From: Paramecium tetraurelia
Taxonomy: Eukaryota; Ciliophora; Oligohymenophorea; Peniculida; Parameciidae
Direction of reading: 5' to 3'
DNA length: 64,000 bases
Assembly (NCBI RefSeq): GCF_000165425.1
Contig: NW_001799012.1
Span: forward strand, 4,159 to 68,158
A program made the translations under genes and the position numbers. Shown in pieces: positions 38,811 to 50,718 of the stretch (position 1 is the stretch's first letter; each line of letters starts with the position of its first letter). The notes beneath the pieces were generated by a model. That model was given only the letters and a program-made list of their open reading frames with translations, was not told the DNA's origin and made no database searches.

Positions 38811-41663
38811 GGATTTACCAAAGAGGAAACTGCAGATGGATTGGCATTCGGATATTATCAATTCTAAAAGAAAGTGGGTATATGGTCCATTGAATATCCT
38901 GACAGAATGTAAAATATTTTTAAATTAATAATAAGAGAGTATGGGGAATTTGACGGAGAATTTAAAGTTGGAGAATGGATTATCAAAAATCGCTTTGAAG
39001 GTCTTTAATAAGAGTAATTTAATTTAAGTCAAATTTAGAGGATAAAGAATACAACAAATAACCTCAACAATAAACAATAAAATTATGATACCGAAGTTGA
39101 TTCCACATTGTCTCCTTAAATTTCATTTACAAATGGAATTACAGACACTATAAGAAAACCTAATATTATAACTAAATCAGAATAAATCGAATATTTGAGA
39201 TGGCATGGAAATTATGGTATGAATAATAAGAAGATTGGATATTTGATGGCTACATGGAAAAGGAGAAGCAATGTAGAGAGTGGGTGGAGAGTACTCTGAT
39301 GAAGGAAAAAAATAAGGTTAATGGAGAGAAATAATAAAAAATTATTCTACGTAAGTGCAACTTTCAAAAATTATTAGTCTAGCTGAAGTAGTTGAAGTAG
39401 GCCAATACCTAAATGATGTGAAATAAGGAGTTTGGAAATATATTTATGAAAATAAGGAGATGTATAATTAATAAAATAAATAAAACTAGAGGCGGAGGAG
39501 TCTATAGTATTGAGGGTTCGAAAAATGGGAAATGGATAGAACTGAGTGAGAATTTTTGGAAATATTCATAAGTGACTTTTGAAGGGGAATATAAAAATGG
39601 GCAAAAAGTTGGTAGATGGGATATTTGTTATAGAAAATTCAACAAAGATAAATTTTCATTGATGTAAATAAAATATCAATTAGTTTCAATATAACAATAT
39701 TATTGAAAACCGAATATTAGAGGTGGAGGATCATATAGTGAATCAAATGATGGACTCAAAATTGGCAATTGGATGGAAATTATTGATAGTTTTAGATCTG
39801 ATTCTTAGATAATGTACAGCGGTGAATATAACAATGGGAAAAAGGTTGGTAGATGGGTTATTTTGTATAAAAAAGAAGAAATGTAAAATATAATTATATA
39901 GATTAATAAAATATTAGTGGTGGCGGGTTATATGATAGATCAGGAGATGAAGTAAAAGTTGATGTTTGGGTAGAAATAATCGGCAGTTTTAATTCTGATT
40001 CCAAGGTAACTTGCCGTGGCGAATATAGAAATAGTAAAAAGATTGGTAGATGGGATATTTTTCATAAATACGAAGGAAGAAATTAAAAAATGTATTAATA
40101 TCACAATTAATATTATCACCAAAAACACAGAGGAGGTGGATCATATGATGAATAAGGCGATGAACTTAAGATTGGTTAATGGATGGAAATATCAGATTTT
40201 TTCAATAATTTCTCTTAAGTAATTTACAATGGCTTATATAAAAATGGCAAAAAGGTTGGTTACTGGTATATTTGGGAATAATCTGAAGGAAATTATGAAA
40301 GAATGTATTAATATTACAATTAATAATTATTACCGAAAATATAGAGGTGGTGGATCATATGAAGTATCAGGCAATGAATTTAAGGTGGGTCGATGGGTGG
40401 AAACATCAAATAATTACAGTGATATCTCTTAAGTAACCTACAAAGGTGAGTACAACAATGGCCTTAAGATCGGCGGATGGGATATTTGGTATAAATATGA
40501 AGGAAAAAGTACCAAAATGTATATATATTACTATTAATATCGTTACAGAGGAGGCGGATAGTATGATGAATCAGGCAATGAATTTAAGTTGGGTCCATGG
40601 GTGGAAATATCAGATGTTTTCAATAATTTCTCTTAAGTAACTTACAATAGTCAATATAAAAATGATAAAAAAGTTGGTAGATGGGATGTTTGGTATTAGC
40701 AAGAAGGAAAAAATGAAAAGATGTATGAATATCACAATTATAATTATCACAAAATACAGAGGAGGTGGATCATATGATGAATTAGGTGATGAACTTAAGG
40801 TTGGTTAATGGGTGGAAATATCAAATAATTACAGGGATAACTCTTAAGTAACTTATAATGGAGAATATAACAATGGCATTAAGATTGGCCAATGGGATAT
40901 TTACTAGAGGATAGGCTTTGATTAACCAATTTAAAAAATGTAAAAATAATTAATAATAATGATATAGAGGCGGTGGATAATATGATAATGTAGGCCATGG
41001 AGTAAAGTTTGGATAATGGATTGAGTTGCATGACGAATTCATGAATACTTCATAAGTTACTTTTAATGGTGAATATAGAAATAATAGAAAAGTGAATAGG
41101 TGGGATATATTTTTCAATTCTAATGGAGAGAATAAATTGATGTAAAATATTTAAACATTTTTAGTGGAGGAGGACTTTATGATAATGAAGAAAGGGAAGA
41201 TTTAGCTCCAGGTAAATTAGGAAAGTGGATTGAGCTAGATTATAGATTTAATGAGTATCAAAATTAAATCTAATATGATAGAAGTTTTTAAGTTACTCAT
41301 CAAGGCGAATACAAGAATAATAAATAGACTGATAGATGGGATACCTATTTCTAAGACCGTAAAATGTATTTATTTAAAAAGCATAATAATTAGAGGTGGT
41401 GGATCATATAATGAAAATGGAATAAAAGATGGTTAATGGGGTTTATTGACCACGAAATTTAGTCCGTAAGTTTACATTTATAAATATAGCTACAAGCTTA
41501 CCTTATTTTTAGGTTTATTTACAAATGGAGAAAAAGTGGGAAATTGGATTCTCATGAATATAAAGATTGAAGATCACTATATAATATTTGTGAAGATGTA
41601 TAAAATTATATATCATATAAAATTAGAGGAGAAAAAACATATGAAAATGAGAAATAATATTGA
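38811..41663 (+). pseudogene. Tandem MORN-like paralogue, 5'-truncated and frameshifted
   Basis: Second copy of the preceding gene, same strand, about 270 bases downstream. The B-box N-terminus is missing. The readable part begins GFTKEETADGLAFGYYQFQK without a usable ATG, and passes an AAG-acceptor intron to EYGEFDGEFKVGEWIIKN, a divergent repeat. It then reaches SEQIEYLRWHGNYGMNNKKIGY. In the next unit the run AAAA at 39258-39261 has one base too many: expected ATWKGEAMQRVGGEYS is thrown out of frame. About ten units follow, in the same order as copy 1, again with AT|GTA introns (24-41 nt). The stop aligned with copy 1 is TGA 41661-41663. It is either a pseudogene or a functional gene with one sequence error plus an unseen first exon. 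Confidence 0.65.
39190..41550 (+). repeat. Tandem MORN-like exon-intron repeats (copy 2)
   Basis: Units begin near 39190, 39490, 39720, 39915, 40130, 40345, 40548, 40760, 40970, 41165 and 41395. All end with the split Met codon. Several adjacent units (40130-40760) are very similar in both exon and intron, suggesting recent unit duplication. Confidence 0.8.
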
Positions 41664-41998
41664 ATGCTTCATTTATATATATTAAAGTCAGCATTTATTT
41701 TTAATTGATTTCTTCAAGCTTTGGGTCAATTTTAGTCAACAAAAACCTAGAAATATTATTCTTATTCATTCCTCTTCGGTCTTCCCTAAGTAACCTAAAG
41801 TTCAAGTTATTGTAAAATCTGGTAATATTATTAGAGGATGAACCTAAATTAATTTATTTTATATATAAATCTATTTTAAACGATAATAATAAAAAAAAGA
41901 TGTCATAAAAGGCATCCTAACGATATTAAATTTTTATATTATGACTTATAAGAATATATTTTAAGTTATTTAATTTATAAATATTATTATTATTTAGA
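41664..41998. other. Intergenic, nothing recognised
   Basis: AT-rich spacer of about 335 bases between two plus-strand genes; presumably the promoter of the kinase gene. Confidence 0.5.
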
Positions 41999-43687
41999 AT
42001 GATTAATCAGGATTAGCGTATCAAAGTTCTTGAGAATAAGTACGTAGTAAATTTAAATTATCCTCTTGGACATGTAAAATTACATAAATCCTAGATTGAA
42101 GGGAGGTTTTGCAAAAGTCTATATTGGACATATGTTTGGAAATGAGAAAGAATTAGTTGCTATTAAAATTATTGATAAGAAAAAATTCAAAAACCAAAAG
42201 AATACAAAGAATATTGTCCTGAATTATATAAAAAGAGAGAGCTAAAATTAATTTTAATTATCAAGTCCTCATATAGTAAAGTATTCTTTGTTTTTATTTA
42301 GAATGATAGATCTTATAGAAAATGATGATGAAAGCTATTTTATATTAGAGTATTGTGAAGGAGGGAACCTTCAACAAAAAATTGACCAAGTTGGAATTCC
42401 TTTTGAAGAGGCACTTTTAATTTTCAAACAAATTGTAAATGGATATAAATAAATCAGAGAGAAAAATATAATCCATAGAGATTTAAAGCCAGAAAATATT
42501 CTTTTTTCAAAGAATATTGCTAAAATAGGAGATTTTGGGTTTTCTAAATTTTTAGATGATCTTGATGAAATCGTGCTTCAATCAGCTGTTGGAACTCCTA
42601 TTTATGCTGCGCCTGAAATTATAACAAGGAAATTTTCATCTAAAGTAGATATTTGGTCTTTGGGAGTAATACTTTTTTAAATGCTATATGGTTAAATTCC
42701 AAATGAGATAAAAGATTATCTAAACTTAAAGATTAAAAACATTGATTATATTAAATTTCCAGCTAATAAGAAGATTCCTGAATATGTTGTAAATATAATG
42801 AAAAAAATGCTTGATGTCAATCCAGAAAAGAGAATTAGTTGGGATGATTTATTTGCAGAAAATCTTTTAGAATTAATAGAACCATAAAGTAGTGAAATTA
42901 TAGACTAAATAAGCGAATCTAAGGCTATGATGATGAAACAAGTGCTTTAAACAGAAAATAGGGTAGAGAGTATCTTTTTATATTTCATTTATGTTTCAGA
43001 TATTCTAAAATTCATCTAATAGTTGATGACTGAAGTGTAAAATCTCAATATGATGGCACAATTTTCGCAAGCGTAATAATTTAGTTATTCAATAATTACT
43101 ATTAAGTATATGGAGAATGAATTAAAATTCTATTTAGATATTCTGAAAGGATAGGTAAATTCAATGATTTCTATCTTAGAATTTGTTCTCAGTTTATATC
43201 CTTCAAGCAGATTTTGAGTTGTTTAGGAACACTGATAAATTTTATAAGACATTCAATAATTTTAAAAAAAATTATGAGATAATGAGCCAATTTTACGTTC
43301 AAGCTAGAGTCAAATATGATAAGTTTGCATCATAGAAAACTTAGAAGGAAGAATAAAAGAACGTAATAATATGGTTAATTTAAGTGGTGTAAAAATGTAA
43401 TTGAAGCACTTGATCAAAATGAGAATAATCAGAAGTTTTGTTAAACATTCAATTAAGTTTATAGTTAAATAATACACCGGATTTTGTAGAAATATAATAA
43501 GAATGAGAACGCAAACGAAGATAAGAATCGAGTTTTGAAGGTGTTAATTAAATTGTTACATTGTTTATAACCACTCTAATTTAGTCATCACAAAAAAGAT
43601 GCATATAAAATTGAAGAAAGGCTGCTCACCACAACTTGTTTAGAGAATGAGTTTAATGTACTCTATGCTCAAATATTTAATTAATGA
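41999..43687 (+). CDS. ULK/Atg1-like serine/threonine kinase
   Basis: A 530-residue model with four introns (28, 21, 25 and 22 nt), leaving exactly 531 codons. Kinase landmarks in order: PLGHGGFAKVYIG (Gly loop, created by an intron with AAG acceptor at 42074-42101), VAIKII (Lys), LEYCEGGNL (hinge), HRDLKPENIL (catalytic loop), GDFGFSKF (DFG), GTPIYAAPEI (APE), DIWSLGVILF. All catalytic residues are present, so it should be active. The substitution pattern and the helical C-terminal region (about residues 300-530) resemble the ULK/Atg1-like kinases expanded in ciliates. The 21-nt intron inside HIVK-MIDLIENDD is 3n long without TGA, so retention would only add seven residues. Confidence 0.87.
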
Positions 43688-43730
43688 AGTATAAATTCAA
43701 TTTTTATAATTATATAAATAATTGATTGAT

Positions 43731-44612
43731 ATGGAATAGGACAGCGTTTCTATTTTATGTGAATAGTAGGAGAGAAAAATAAAGTAAATGCAAATGATCT
43801 ACATAGAGTAATCTTGATTGGAGATCAGTCTGTGGGTAAAAGTAAATTAATGGAGTGTCTGCTGAATATTGAATCTAAAGTTAACGATAAATAAATTTAA
43901 TCTGTAGATTTCTTTATATCAAGAATTATGTTACCTAATAAGATTACATAAAAGATTCATGTTTGGATTACTTCTGGAGAAATAAAGAACATGTTTTTAT
44001 ATTGATTTGATCTTTAGTGCCATGATAAGAGCATTTCTACTTTAGAGCAACATCTACATTATAGCCTTCTCTTTAAATAACATGGTGACCCTAGAGAATG
44101 CTTTGAATACATGGTTTTAATTATGTGTTAAGAATGCCAAATAAACAAATGCGTATTATTATTTCTTAGGAACCATGGGAGATTTAGAAAGAAAATGTCC
44201 TAAATACAATGAAATAATTAATTAAATAAATGAAAAATGCGCAGAATACAAAGTAGCAGTATTTGGTTCAAAAAATGCACATCCGGTTAGTGGAATTCGT
44301 TAATCAGAAAAATGGAATGATGATCATATTATAGAGTTTGCGACTAAACGACTTCCTCAGAATGTCTATTATTCTGAATGTTCAGCAACTGAAAATTTAG
44401 GAATGGATCGAAGCATGAGTATATTTACTAAATTGATAATGTCTGCAATGGATATGTAGGATAAATTAAATGGAATAGTTAAGGTTACAGAATAACCAAC
44501 AACTGCAAAACCTTAATTGCAATCTACTTAAGATAAGAGGCCTTCTGCAAAGATTGAAATTCGATAATAACCTTAAGAACAGTAAGAAAAGATGTGTTGC
44601 AAAATATTTTGA
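43731..44612 (+). CDS. Ras/Rab-like small GTPase with C-terminal CaaX-type motif
   Basis: A 276-residue model with two introns: a 26-nt GTG..AAG intron near 43758-43783 and a 25-nt GTT..TAG intron near 43992-44016. Length minus introns is a multiple of three. GTPase motifs: VILIGDQSVGKSKL (P-loop, intact GxxxxGKS); a weak switch II WITSGEI in place of DTAGQ; and SECSATEN (SA motif). The base-recognition NKxD is not evident; GTMGDLE stands in its place. A long low-complexity Gln/Pro tail ends MCCKIF, a CaaX-type prenylation site. Expected to sit on a membrane. The divergent switch and missing NKxD make normal GTP cycling uncertain. The first exon (MEQDSVSILL) depends on the unusual GTG intron and is the weakest part. 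Confidence 0.75.
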
Positions 44613-45270
44613 AAAATAAATTATATCATATAATCAATTAATTAAAATTAAAGAATTAAGAAGACTAAACCAATTACATTTCACATAATAAAAGTAATCC
44701 TTTAAATTTTAATCATGTTTAAAGAGCTATTCAATTATGATCTCAATTCTAAAATACTATCTCCTTGTCATATTAAAATAGTTAATCATCAATTGTGCTT
44801 TAGATTAGTCTGTTGAAAAAGTTTATAAAAGATAACTAAAAATTAGAACAACTCTACATATTATTGATAAGTCTTGTGGTTCAATTTTGGGCTTATTTTC
44901 AACATGAATCTAAAATAGTTATGATGGTTAAACCTTTCTTAATTTTTCTGATTTAACAAAATAAAAATGCTAAAAATCGTATAAACTAAGAAAGTTAAAT
45001 ATTGATATTTATATTCATTAGTTTTATAAGATAATTATAATAGATTATGATTTAAATAGGTAAAAAAATTATAGATTTATTGTTTTGTCAATGAATTTGA
45101 TATTATTATTAACTCCATTATCTGCAGCCTGTACTCCATCTGCTGAAACCACTTAAATTCAAAATTATCGAATATAGAAATATTTATACTAAAATATATA
45201 ACTAATAGAATAAATTTTTGTATATAGATTAAAGAGCCTATACTTTTTCTGATTATTATTCCTACAAAAT
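44613..45270 (+). pseudogene. Decayed 3' end of a vWA gene (paralogue of 14293-16187)
   Basis: The segment 44926-45018 matches, base for base over most of its length, the C-terminal coding end of the minus-strand vWA gene and its 3' flank (14278-14372 reversed). Both carry ATGCTAAA, then GTATAAACTAAGAAAG, then AAATATTGATATTTAT. Upstream, 44870-44890 reads HIIDKSCGS, possibly a remnant of the DKSMSMS MIDAS motif. No continuous vWA frame remains. The next plus-strand gene is the paralogue of the small Cys-rich gene that follows the intact vWA gene, so the two-gene block was duplicated and this vWA copy decayed. Confidence 0.65.
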
Positions 45271-45663
45271 ATGTCAGCTAGTAATTTACCTCAAAGAGAT
45301 GATGATAAGCTAATAGTTGTTCCTTTAGAATTTAAATGCCTTGAAGATTGTGTATGTAAATCTTAGGAAAAAAGAACTTGGTATCATAAAAAATGTGGAA
45401 AACCATCTTTCATAAATGAAAAAGGCGATATTTTTTGTGAAAATCTCTAAAATGGCTGTTCATCATATTTTATTAAAGATGCCTCTTTTTAATGCGATGA
45501 GGCAAAGAAAAATAACACTTGGTATTAATTTAAGAACGCGTCGGAGATATGTATGGCACTAGGCAAGGCCTTATAAGCAGCAGAAAATAAACTTGAATCG
45601 GTCAAATTATTAAAATTTACTCATTAGATTTTGATATAATTAGGTTAGAGATGGTATACTTGA
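45271..45663 (+). CDS. Small Cys-rich protein, paralogue of 13333-13728
   Basis: A 130-residue intronless frame. It shares with the minus-strand gene at 13333-13728 the ordered motifs KCLEDCVCKS, WYHKKCGKPSFINE, GDIFCENLQ, CSSYFIKDASFQC, KKNNTWYQF and a helical tail ending GQRWYT. All cysteines line up between the two copies, while third codon positions and the linker residues differ, indicating selection on the protein. A small zinc-binding fold is likely but no known family comes to mind. It sits directly downstream of a decayed vWA tail, mirroring the arrangement of the first copy. Confidence 0.82.
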
Positions 45664-45892
45664 TTAGCATGAAATTAATAATTTATTATTACTAAATGAG
45701 CGATCGCAATTGTTATCTTGTCAAAGAATAAAGTATTTAAAATTCATTCTAATATACATTTATATCATTATATATATAGTTGTTGGTTTAATATAACAAT
45801 TATTATATATTTAACTAAGCAATCTATTAATAAATAGATATTAAATTTATGATTTAATTTATTAATTGTAAATTGTTCTTCAATAAACTAAT

Positions 45893-46629
45893 ATGAAAAA
45901 TATTATTAATAGATTGCCAAGAATATCATTAAATTCAATCACAATCTAACAGATTTTTCATATGATGATCCCATCTAAGAATCACTGCTGTTTTGATGTA
46001 ACAATCTGACGATTTAAGAGTTTTAATATATCGATTGAAAAACATAAATAAATATTTTACCAATTCCATGAATAAAAATACTTACATCTTCCTACTTAAG
46101 CAGAATAGGTTTGACCTGTATGACTCTAACATAAAGATTTTGCTGACTCCCAATAACACCTATCTTTAGCCAGTTTATATGCATTTTAATCTTATTTTGC
46201 AGAATCACAGCTTTCCATTCAATTTACATAACTCTGTTTGTGTTAATCCAAACACAGATTCAATCCTAGCCTTAAGAGTTACAACTTTATTTAATTTTAT
46301 AATCTGAACAATTAGCCTTACTAATGCATTAAATACCATTTTATATGCAATTTTCTAATATTCTACATGATTAAGTGATATACATTTGGGGTATCTTCAC
46401 TCTTCATTTTCTACATCATTTAGACCTTATGAGGATTACTTAAAGAAAAAGACGTTGGTTTCAAGCTTTCTTAACACATTTGAAAATGTTAGTTAATTGT
46501 CTTATTATTGTAACTATCATTTTAATCATTTTCTTCATAATTATTTACATTTTTCTTAAATTGACATTTAATACACCCTTTAATAATCGATGGATCTTGC
46601 CTGAATATGATGAAAGTGTTATGATGTGA
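45893..46629 (+). CDS. Small membrane protein, unknown
   Basis: A 221-residue model with three introns (21, 28 and 22 nt, two of them with AAG acceptors); length minus introns is a multiple of three. It starts MKNIINRLPRISLNSITIQQ. A shorter start at 46068 would also stay open but ignores a good upstream exon. A beta-rich middle (VYMHFNLILQNHSFPFNLHNS) is followed by IYIWGIFTLHFLHH, a basic stretch RITQRKRRWFQ, and one strong membrane segment (LIIVTIILIIFFIIIYIFL) near the C-terminus, ending EYDESVMM. The topology suggests an ER or endomembrane single-span protein. Family not recognised. Confidence 0.6.
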
Positions 46630-46878
46630 ATGTGTAATTCACAATTCTTAGCTTAATTTAATTGTTCTAAGATGTTTTGCTCTCTTATGAATTCTTGTGA
46701 ATTTTAGAATGATGAAAATGCATGTGTTAACATAAACAGTTATTATTATATATGAAATAATAAAGCGCATCGAAACCAAAAATTACTACACAACTACCAA
46801 TGCTACCAGAAATAAAGAGATAATCAAAGGATTCAATGGAGGCTCCTCTGTAAGTGAGTATGAATATATAGGAAATTA

Positions 46879-49875
46879 ATGAAACCAGCTATTTAGAATC
46901 CTTTATCATTATCTCGCATCTCAAGACAATCAAGCAGCATTGAAACTACAATCTCATAAGAATCGTAACGGAAGTAATAATAATCGAAGAAGCAAACTAT
47001 AGAACCTTTGGTAAAGAATAAGACATACTTTAATCATCGTACATTAATGAACGATTATTTGAAGAGATAGAACATTTCTATTGCAACTAAAGTGTTTTGT
47101 TTTAATTCGCAGGATGAGTATGTTCGAAGATGCTTATAAAGGCATGGTTGGCTTGAAACACCTTGTAACTAATAAATTTTTGATCTCAAATGGGTTTATA
47201 ATGACACTCCCGATGATTTTAAAACATTAGTGGATGGATAATTTTACAATCATTTTAGTAACACCAAGGAACTTACAACAAAATCGTGTTTATTAGCAAA
47301 TTTCAAAAATTAATGTGAATATGGATATGATACTAGTACTTTCTTTCCTAGAGCTTTTGATTTAGGTAATGCTACTGACAGAGATGATTTCCTTAAAGAA
47401 TATGAAAGAACTGCTGTCACCATTATATTAAAAAAGGCAATTATTGCTTTAAGAGTGAAGAGAAAAAATGAAATGAAGAAGATAAAGGAAGTTATATTTC
47501 AGGAATGGAAGAAGAAGGAAGAGAACTCAAAGATTCGAAGAATTGATATGAAGAGAACTGTGAAGAGGAAATACAAAAACATTTATACAGCACAGGAATT
47601 GTAAGACTCATCTTAGCAATCAGATATAAAGTTTGATTGTTCGATTATGTCTGAAGTGTTATCGAGACTTTCGGATATGAAAAGATAGTTGAAGGATGGG
47701 TTTTATGATGATAAAAACTTCGAATTGAGTCAGTAATACATATCAAGAACTCGATATAAGTAATATTGTCTAAGTAATTTAGTATAATTACATATTCTCA
47801 GAATTAGAAATTCGACAAAGGTTCAAACCCGAGCAAATTTCTAATTAGAAAATTGTACAGATATCATTTGTTTTTTAAAAAGTATGATCCAGCTTACAAA
47901 GTTGATGGTGTCCATAATATTTGGATTATTAAACCAGGAGGATGTGCAAGAGGATCAGGAATTTATTTAGAGAAGGATATTGCAGAAGCAATCAACAGTG
48001 GTTAATAAATGTAAGCGAGATTGGTGCAAAAGTACATAGAAAGACCATTGTTGTACAAAGGATTCAAGTTTGATTTGAGACAGTGGGTTCTAGTGAGGAG
48101 TTTCTAACCTTTATAAGCATTTGTGTTCAGTCATTGCTATATGAGGATGTGCAGTTAGCCATATGATGTGAAGGACACTAAGAATTTATTAAAGCATTTG
48201 ACAAATTTCTCTTTAAACAAATCAGAATTTAAGAAGTAAGTGAGCAATTATAATACATTAGTAAAAATGATTCAATTTACAGTAGTGATTTTATGTAGCA
48301 ATGGCTTCCTGTTGATTGGTAAAAGGTAGTTAGACCATAATGCAATGAGCTAATGATCAAAACACTCAAGATATTGTAAGATCAATTTGAAGGAGAATCT
48401 AAATATTGCTTTGAATTATTTGGTTTTGATATTATGTTAGATGAATATTGTAAACCATGGTTGTTGGAAGTCAATCTATCCCCAGCATGTGCAGAAAGGG
48501 CTGATTGGTTGCATGAAATGCTGGATTCTATGGCTGAGAGTATGTTTAATATAGTATTTGGTGATGAATTCATAAGACCTAAAAAATATTATTATGAGTT
48601 ATTAATTGATGAGGAATAAAATTACAATAATTAATAATAGAACGATGGGTAATTTGAGTTATGGGGATAGAAATGCAATATTAGGAGAGAAAAGATGATC
48701 GATAAGAGATATATAGATTCACTGGCAGCTTTAATGATATAAAAGTTTTATAGAATGTACAAGGCTAAAAAGATAAAATGGTTTTTAAGAGATACTAAAT
48801 ATGCTATTGTCATATAAAAATATGTTAGGAGAATGCTTGCTAAATTGTTAAGGATAAGATTGAAAAAATATTATTCAGCCAGGAAGTTATAAACGCTTAT
48901 CAGAGGATTTCTAGCTAAGAAGAGGAAATTTCATTTGAAAAGAGCCAAAATGGCAACTAAAATACAATGCCGATTTAGATGTAATTAAGCAATTTAGATT
49001 AAGAGTTAATTGAAGAGAGAACTAGCACTTTTGTATTTAGAATAATTGATCTCAATTAAAATCTCATCTAAGTTGGCTAATGAACTGAAATAAAAGTTAT
49101 TTAAATATAAAAGGATACAGAGATGGTGGAAAGTATTATATAGAAAAAGGGTAAAATAGAGTGCAAAAATAAATTCACTTGTTAAATGGTATTCATCTAT
49201 TATCATCAATATAGTTTTATTTAAAAAAGGAAATACAAGAAATTACTTAAAAACCATAGATCTGCTATTGTAATTTAGAAGAATTACAAACGATTTTAAG
49301 CAATTAAATTGAGAAAGAGATTGGAAAAAGAATAAGCAACTCTTTTGTTATAATGCTTAATGAAAATTAAATTGGCAAAAAGATAATAGAGATTAGAGAT
49401 TTTTCAAAAGGGATTGAATAAATTTACAAAGGCATATGGTAGACATAAATCAAGAGTAGCAATGGTCAACATTTGGAATATGGGATTGTTAAGGGTTAAG
49501 GCTATTGGAAAAATATAATCATATAGACTTGTGATCAAATCAAAAAGATACGCTCGTAGACTCAAACGATTAAAGAAGTTTATTAGATTGTAGGCATTTA
49601 TAAAGGGGTTTTTATAAAGAAAGAGATATAGGAGATTAATCAAAAGGAAAAGAGCAATCAAGTTGATCATTAAATGTATCAGGAAATATATTTTTAAAAA
49701 GAAGATAAAGAGAAGAATCTAATAGAAAAAGGGAAGAGGACTCAATCTATATTCCTAATAGCCGAGTAAAGCTAATACAATTCAAACTACGTCTACTAGA
49801 AATTCATAAACTATATAACAATTTCAAAGCTAAAATGCAAAGAAATAAACAAGCCAAATTCCTAAAAAGAAATGA
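46879..49875 (+). CDS. Tubulin-tyrosine-ligase-like glycylase (TTLL3/8 type) with IQ-rich tail
   Basis: A 967-residue model with four introns (21, 20, 26 and 26 nt), leaving exactly 968 codons. After a Ser-rich N-terminus the TTLL3-type core is clear: VRRCLQRHGWLETP, FDLKWVYNDTPDDF, NHFSNTKELTTKSCLLANF, TFFPRAFDL, then the ATP-grasp part KVDGVHNIWIIKPGG, KFDLRQWVLV, CYMRMCSQPY, NLLKHLTNFSLNK, CFELFGFDIMLDE and WLLEVNLSPA (metal-binding E and N). These enzymes add glycine to tubulin side chains in cilia. The last 350 residues are strongly basic with many IQ-like motifs (IQKFYRMYKAKK, IQKYVRRML, LQTLIRGFLAKKRK), an unusual calmodulin-binding extension. The ATP-grasp Gly-rich loop reads GGCARGSG. 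Confidence 0.9.
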
Positions 49876-49906
49876 TTCAATAAAACTAATTAGATAGAAA
49901 AAATCA

Positions 49907-50718
49907 TCAAAATAATGCTTTCTATTTACCAATATAGGTTGGAAGTGCATCCAGATTTAGTTTAGGCACTCCATTTACTTACTACATTTTACTCATTTTG
50001 ACACTATTGGATCTAACTTATTAACGAATCCTTTTAGTATCACCTTCTCTGTTGCTCTCTTGTCTTGCACTTTCTTTCTTTTCGTTAAGAAGGGATTTCA
50101 AAATTCTATTTTCTTCTAAAATCAATTTTATTCTTAATTCCAAATGTTCAACTCTCATTTTCTCTTTCTTCAATTCCTGTTCATGACTACAACATTTCTG
50201 ATATTAATTCTAAATGTTCTCTTTATTGTCTTATAGCGTCTCAAATTTTTTGGACTTGTTATCAACAATTTATCCTAAAATTTAATCATTCTCTCCGTTT
50301 AACAAACTATCTACAGTCTAATAATTTTGATTATTTTAGATGATTGATATATTGCCTATTTTCTGTTATAATTATTCAATGTCTTATTCTTAGAAATCCA
50401 GTTATTTTAGCTCTTTTAAAATATTTCTCAAGAATACTAAATGACCTTCTTCTTCTAGCATTTATTCGATAAAATTTTTTAAACAAATATGAACTGCTTC
50501 AAGCTCATCTCTGCCAAATCCACTTGCATTAGTACCTTTGAACCTAGTTATTAATTTGATTATTCATACATAATAGTGCATTCAACACATTTATAGCCAA
50601 CTTATTTTTAGGTTTTAGTGATTCCTGCAGCAACTAACAAATTTAGCAATTTATCCAAATCCTTATTCGGGAGACTATTGAAAATACTCTTAACTTGTTA
50701 TACAACTAATTTGTTCAT
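49907..50718 (-). CDS. Coiled-coil protein, unknown
   Basis: A 261-residue model with one 26-nt intron near 50545-50570; length minus intron is a multiple of three. The N-terminal 90 residues look globular (LDKLLNLLVAAGITKTQKQ, then YKCVECTIMFKGTNASGFGRDELEAVHICL). Residues 100-230 form a coiled coil (NQYQKCCSHEQELKKEKMRV). The tail is basic and Ser-rich (GDTKRIRQQVRSNSVKMSK). No family is recognised; a microtubule or basal-body protein is plausible given the neighbouring tubulin glycylase, but adjacency alone is weak evidence. The gene converges with the TTLL gene, the two stops being 31 bases apart. Confidence 0.72.

Noticed and set aside
36537-41400. CRISPR-like or satellite array because of regularly spaced repeats
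   Set aside because: Spacing and variation follow protein-coding MORN-like units with introns, not identical direct repeats with unique spacers.
47800-47860. tRNA-like text (GGTTCAAACCCGAG) resembling a T-arm
   Set aside because: It lies within the TTLL coding frame (DKGSNPSK) and has no cloverleaf around it.
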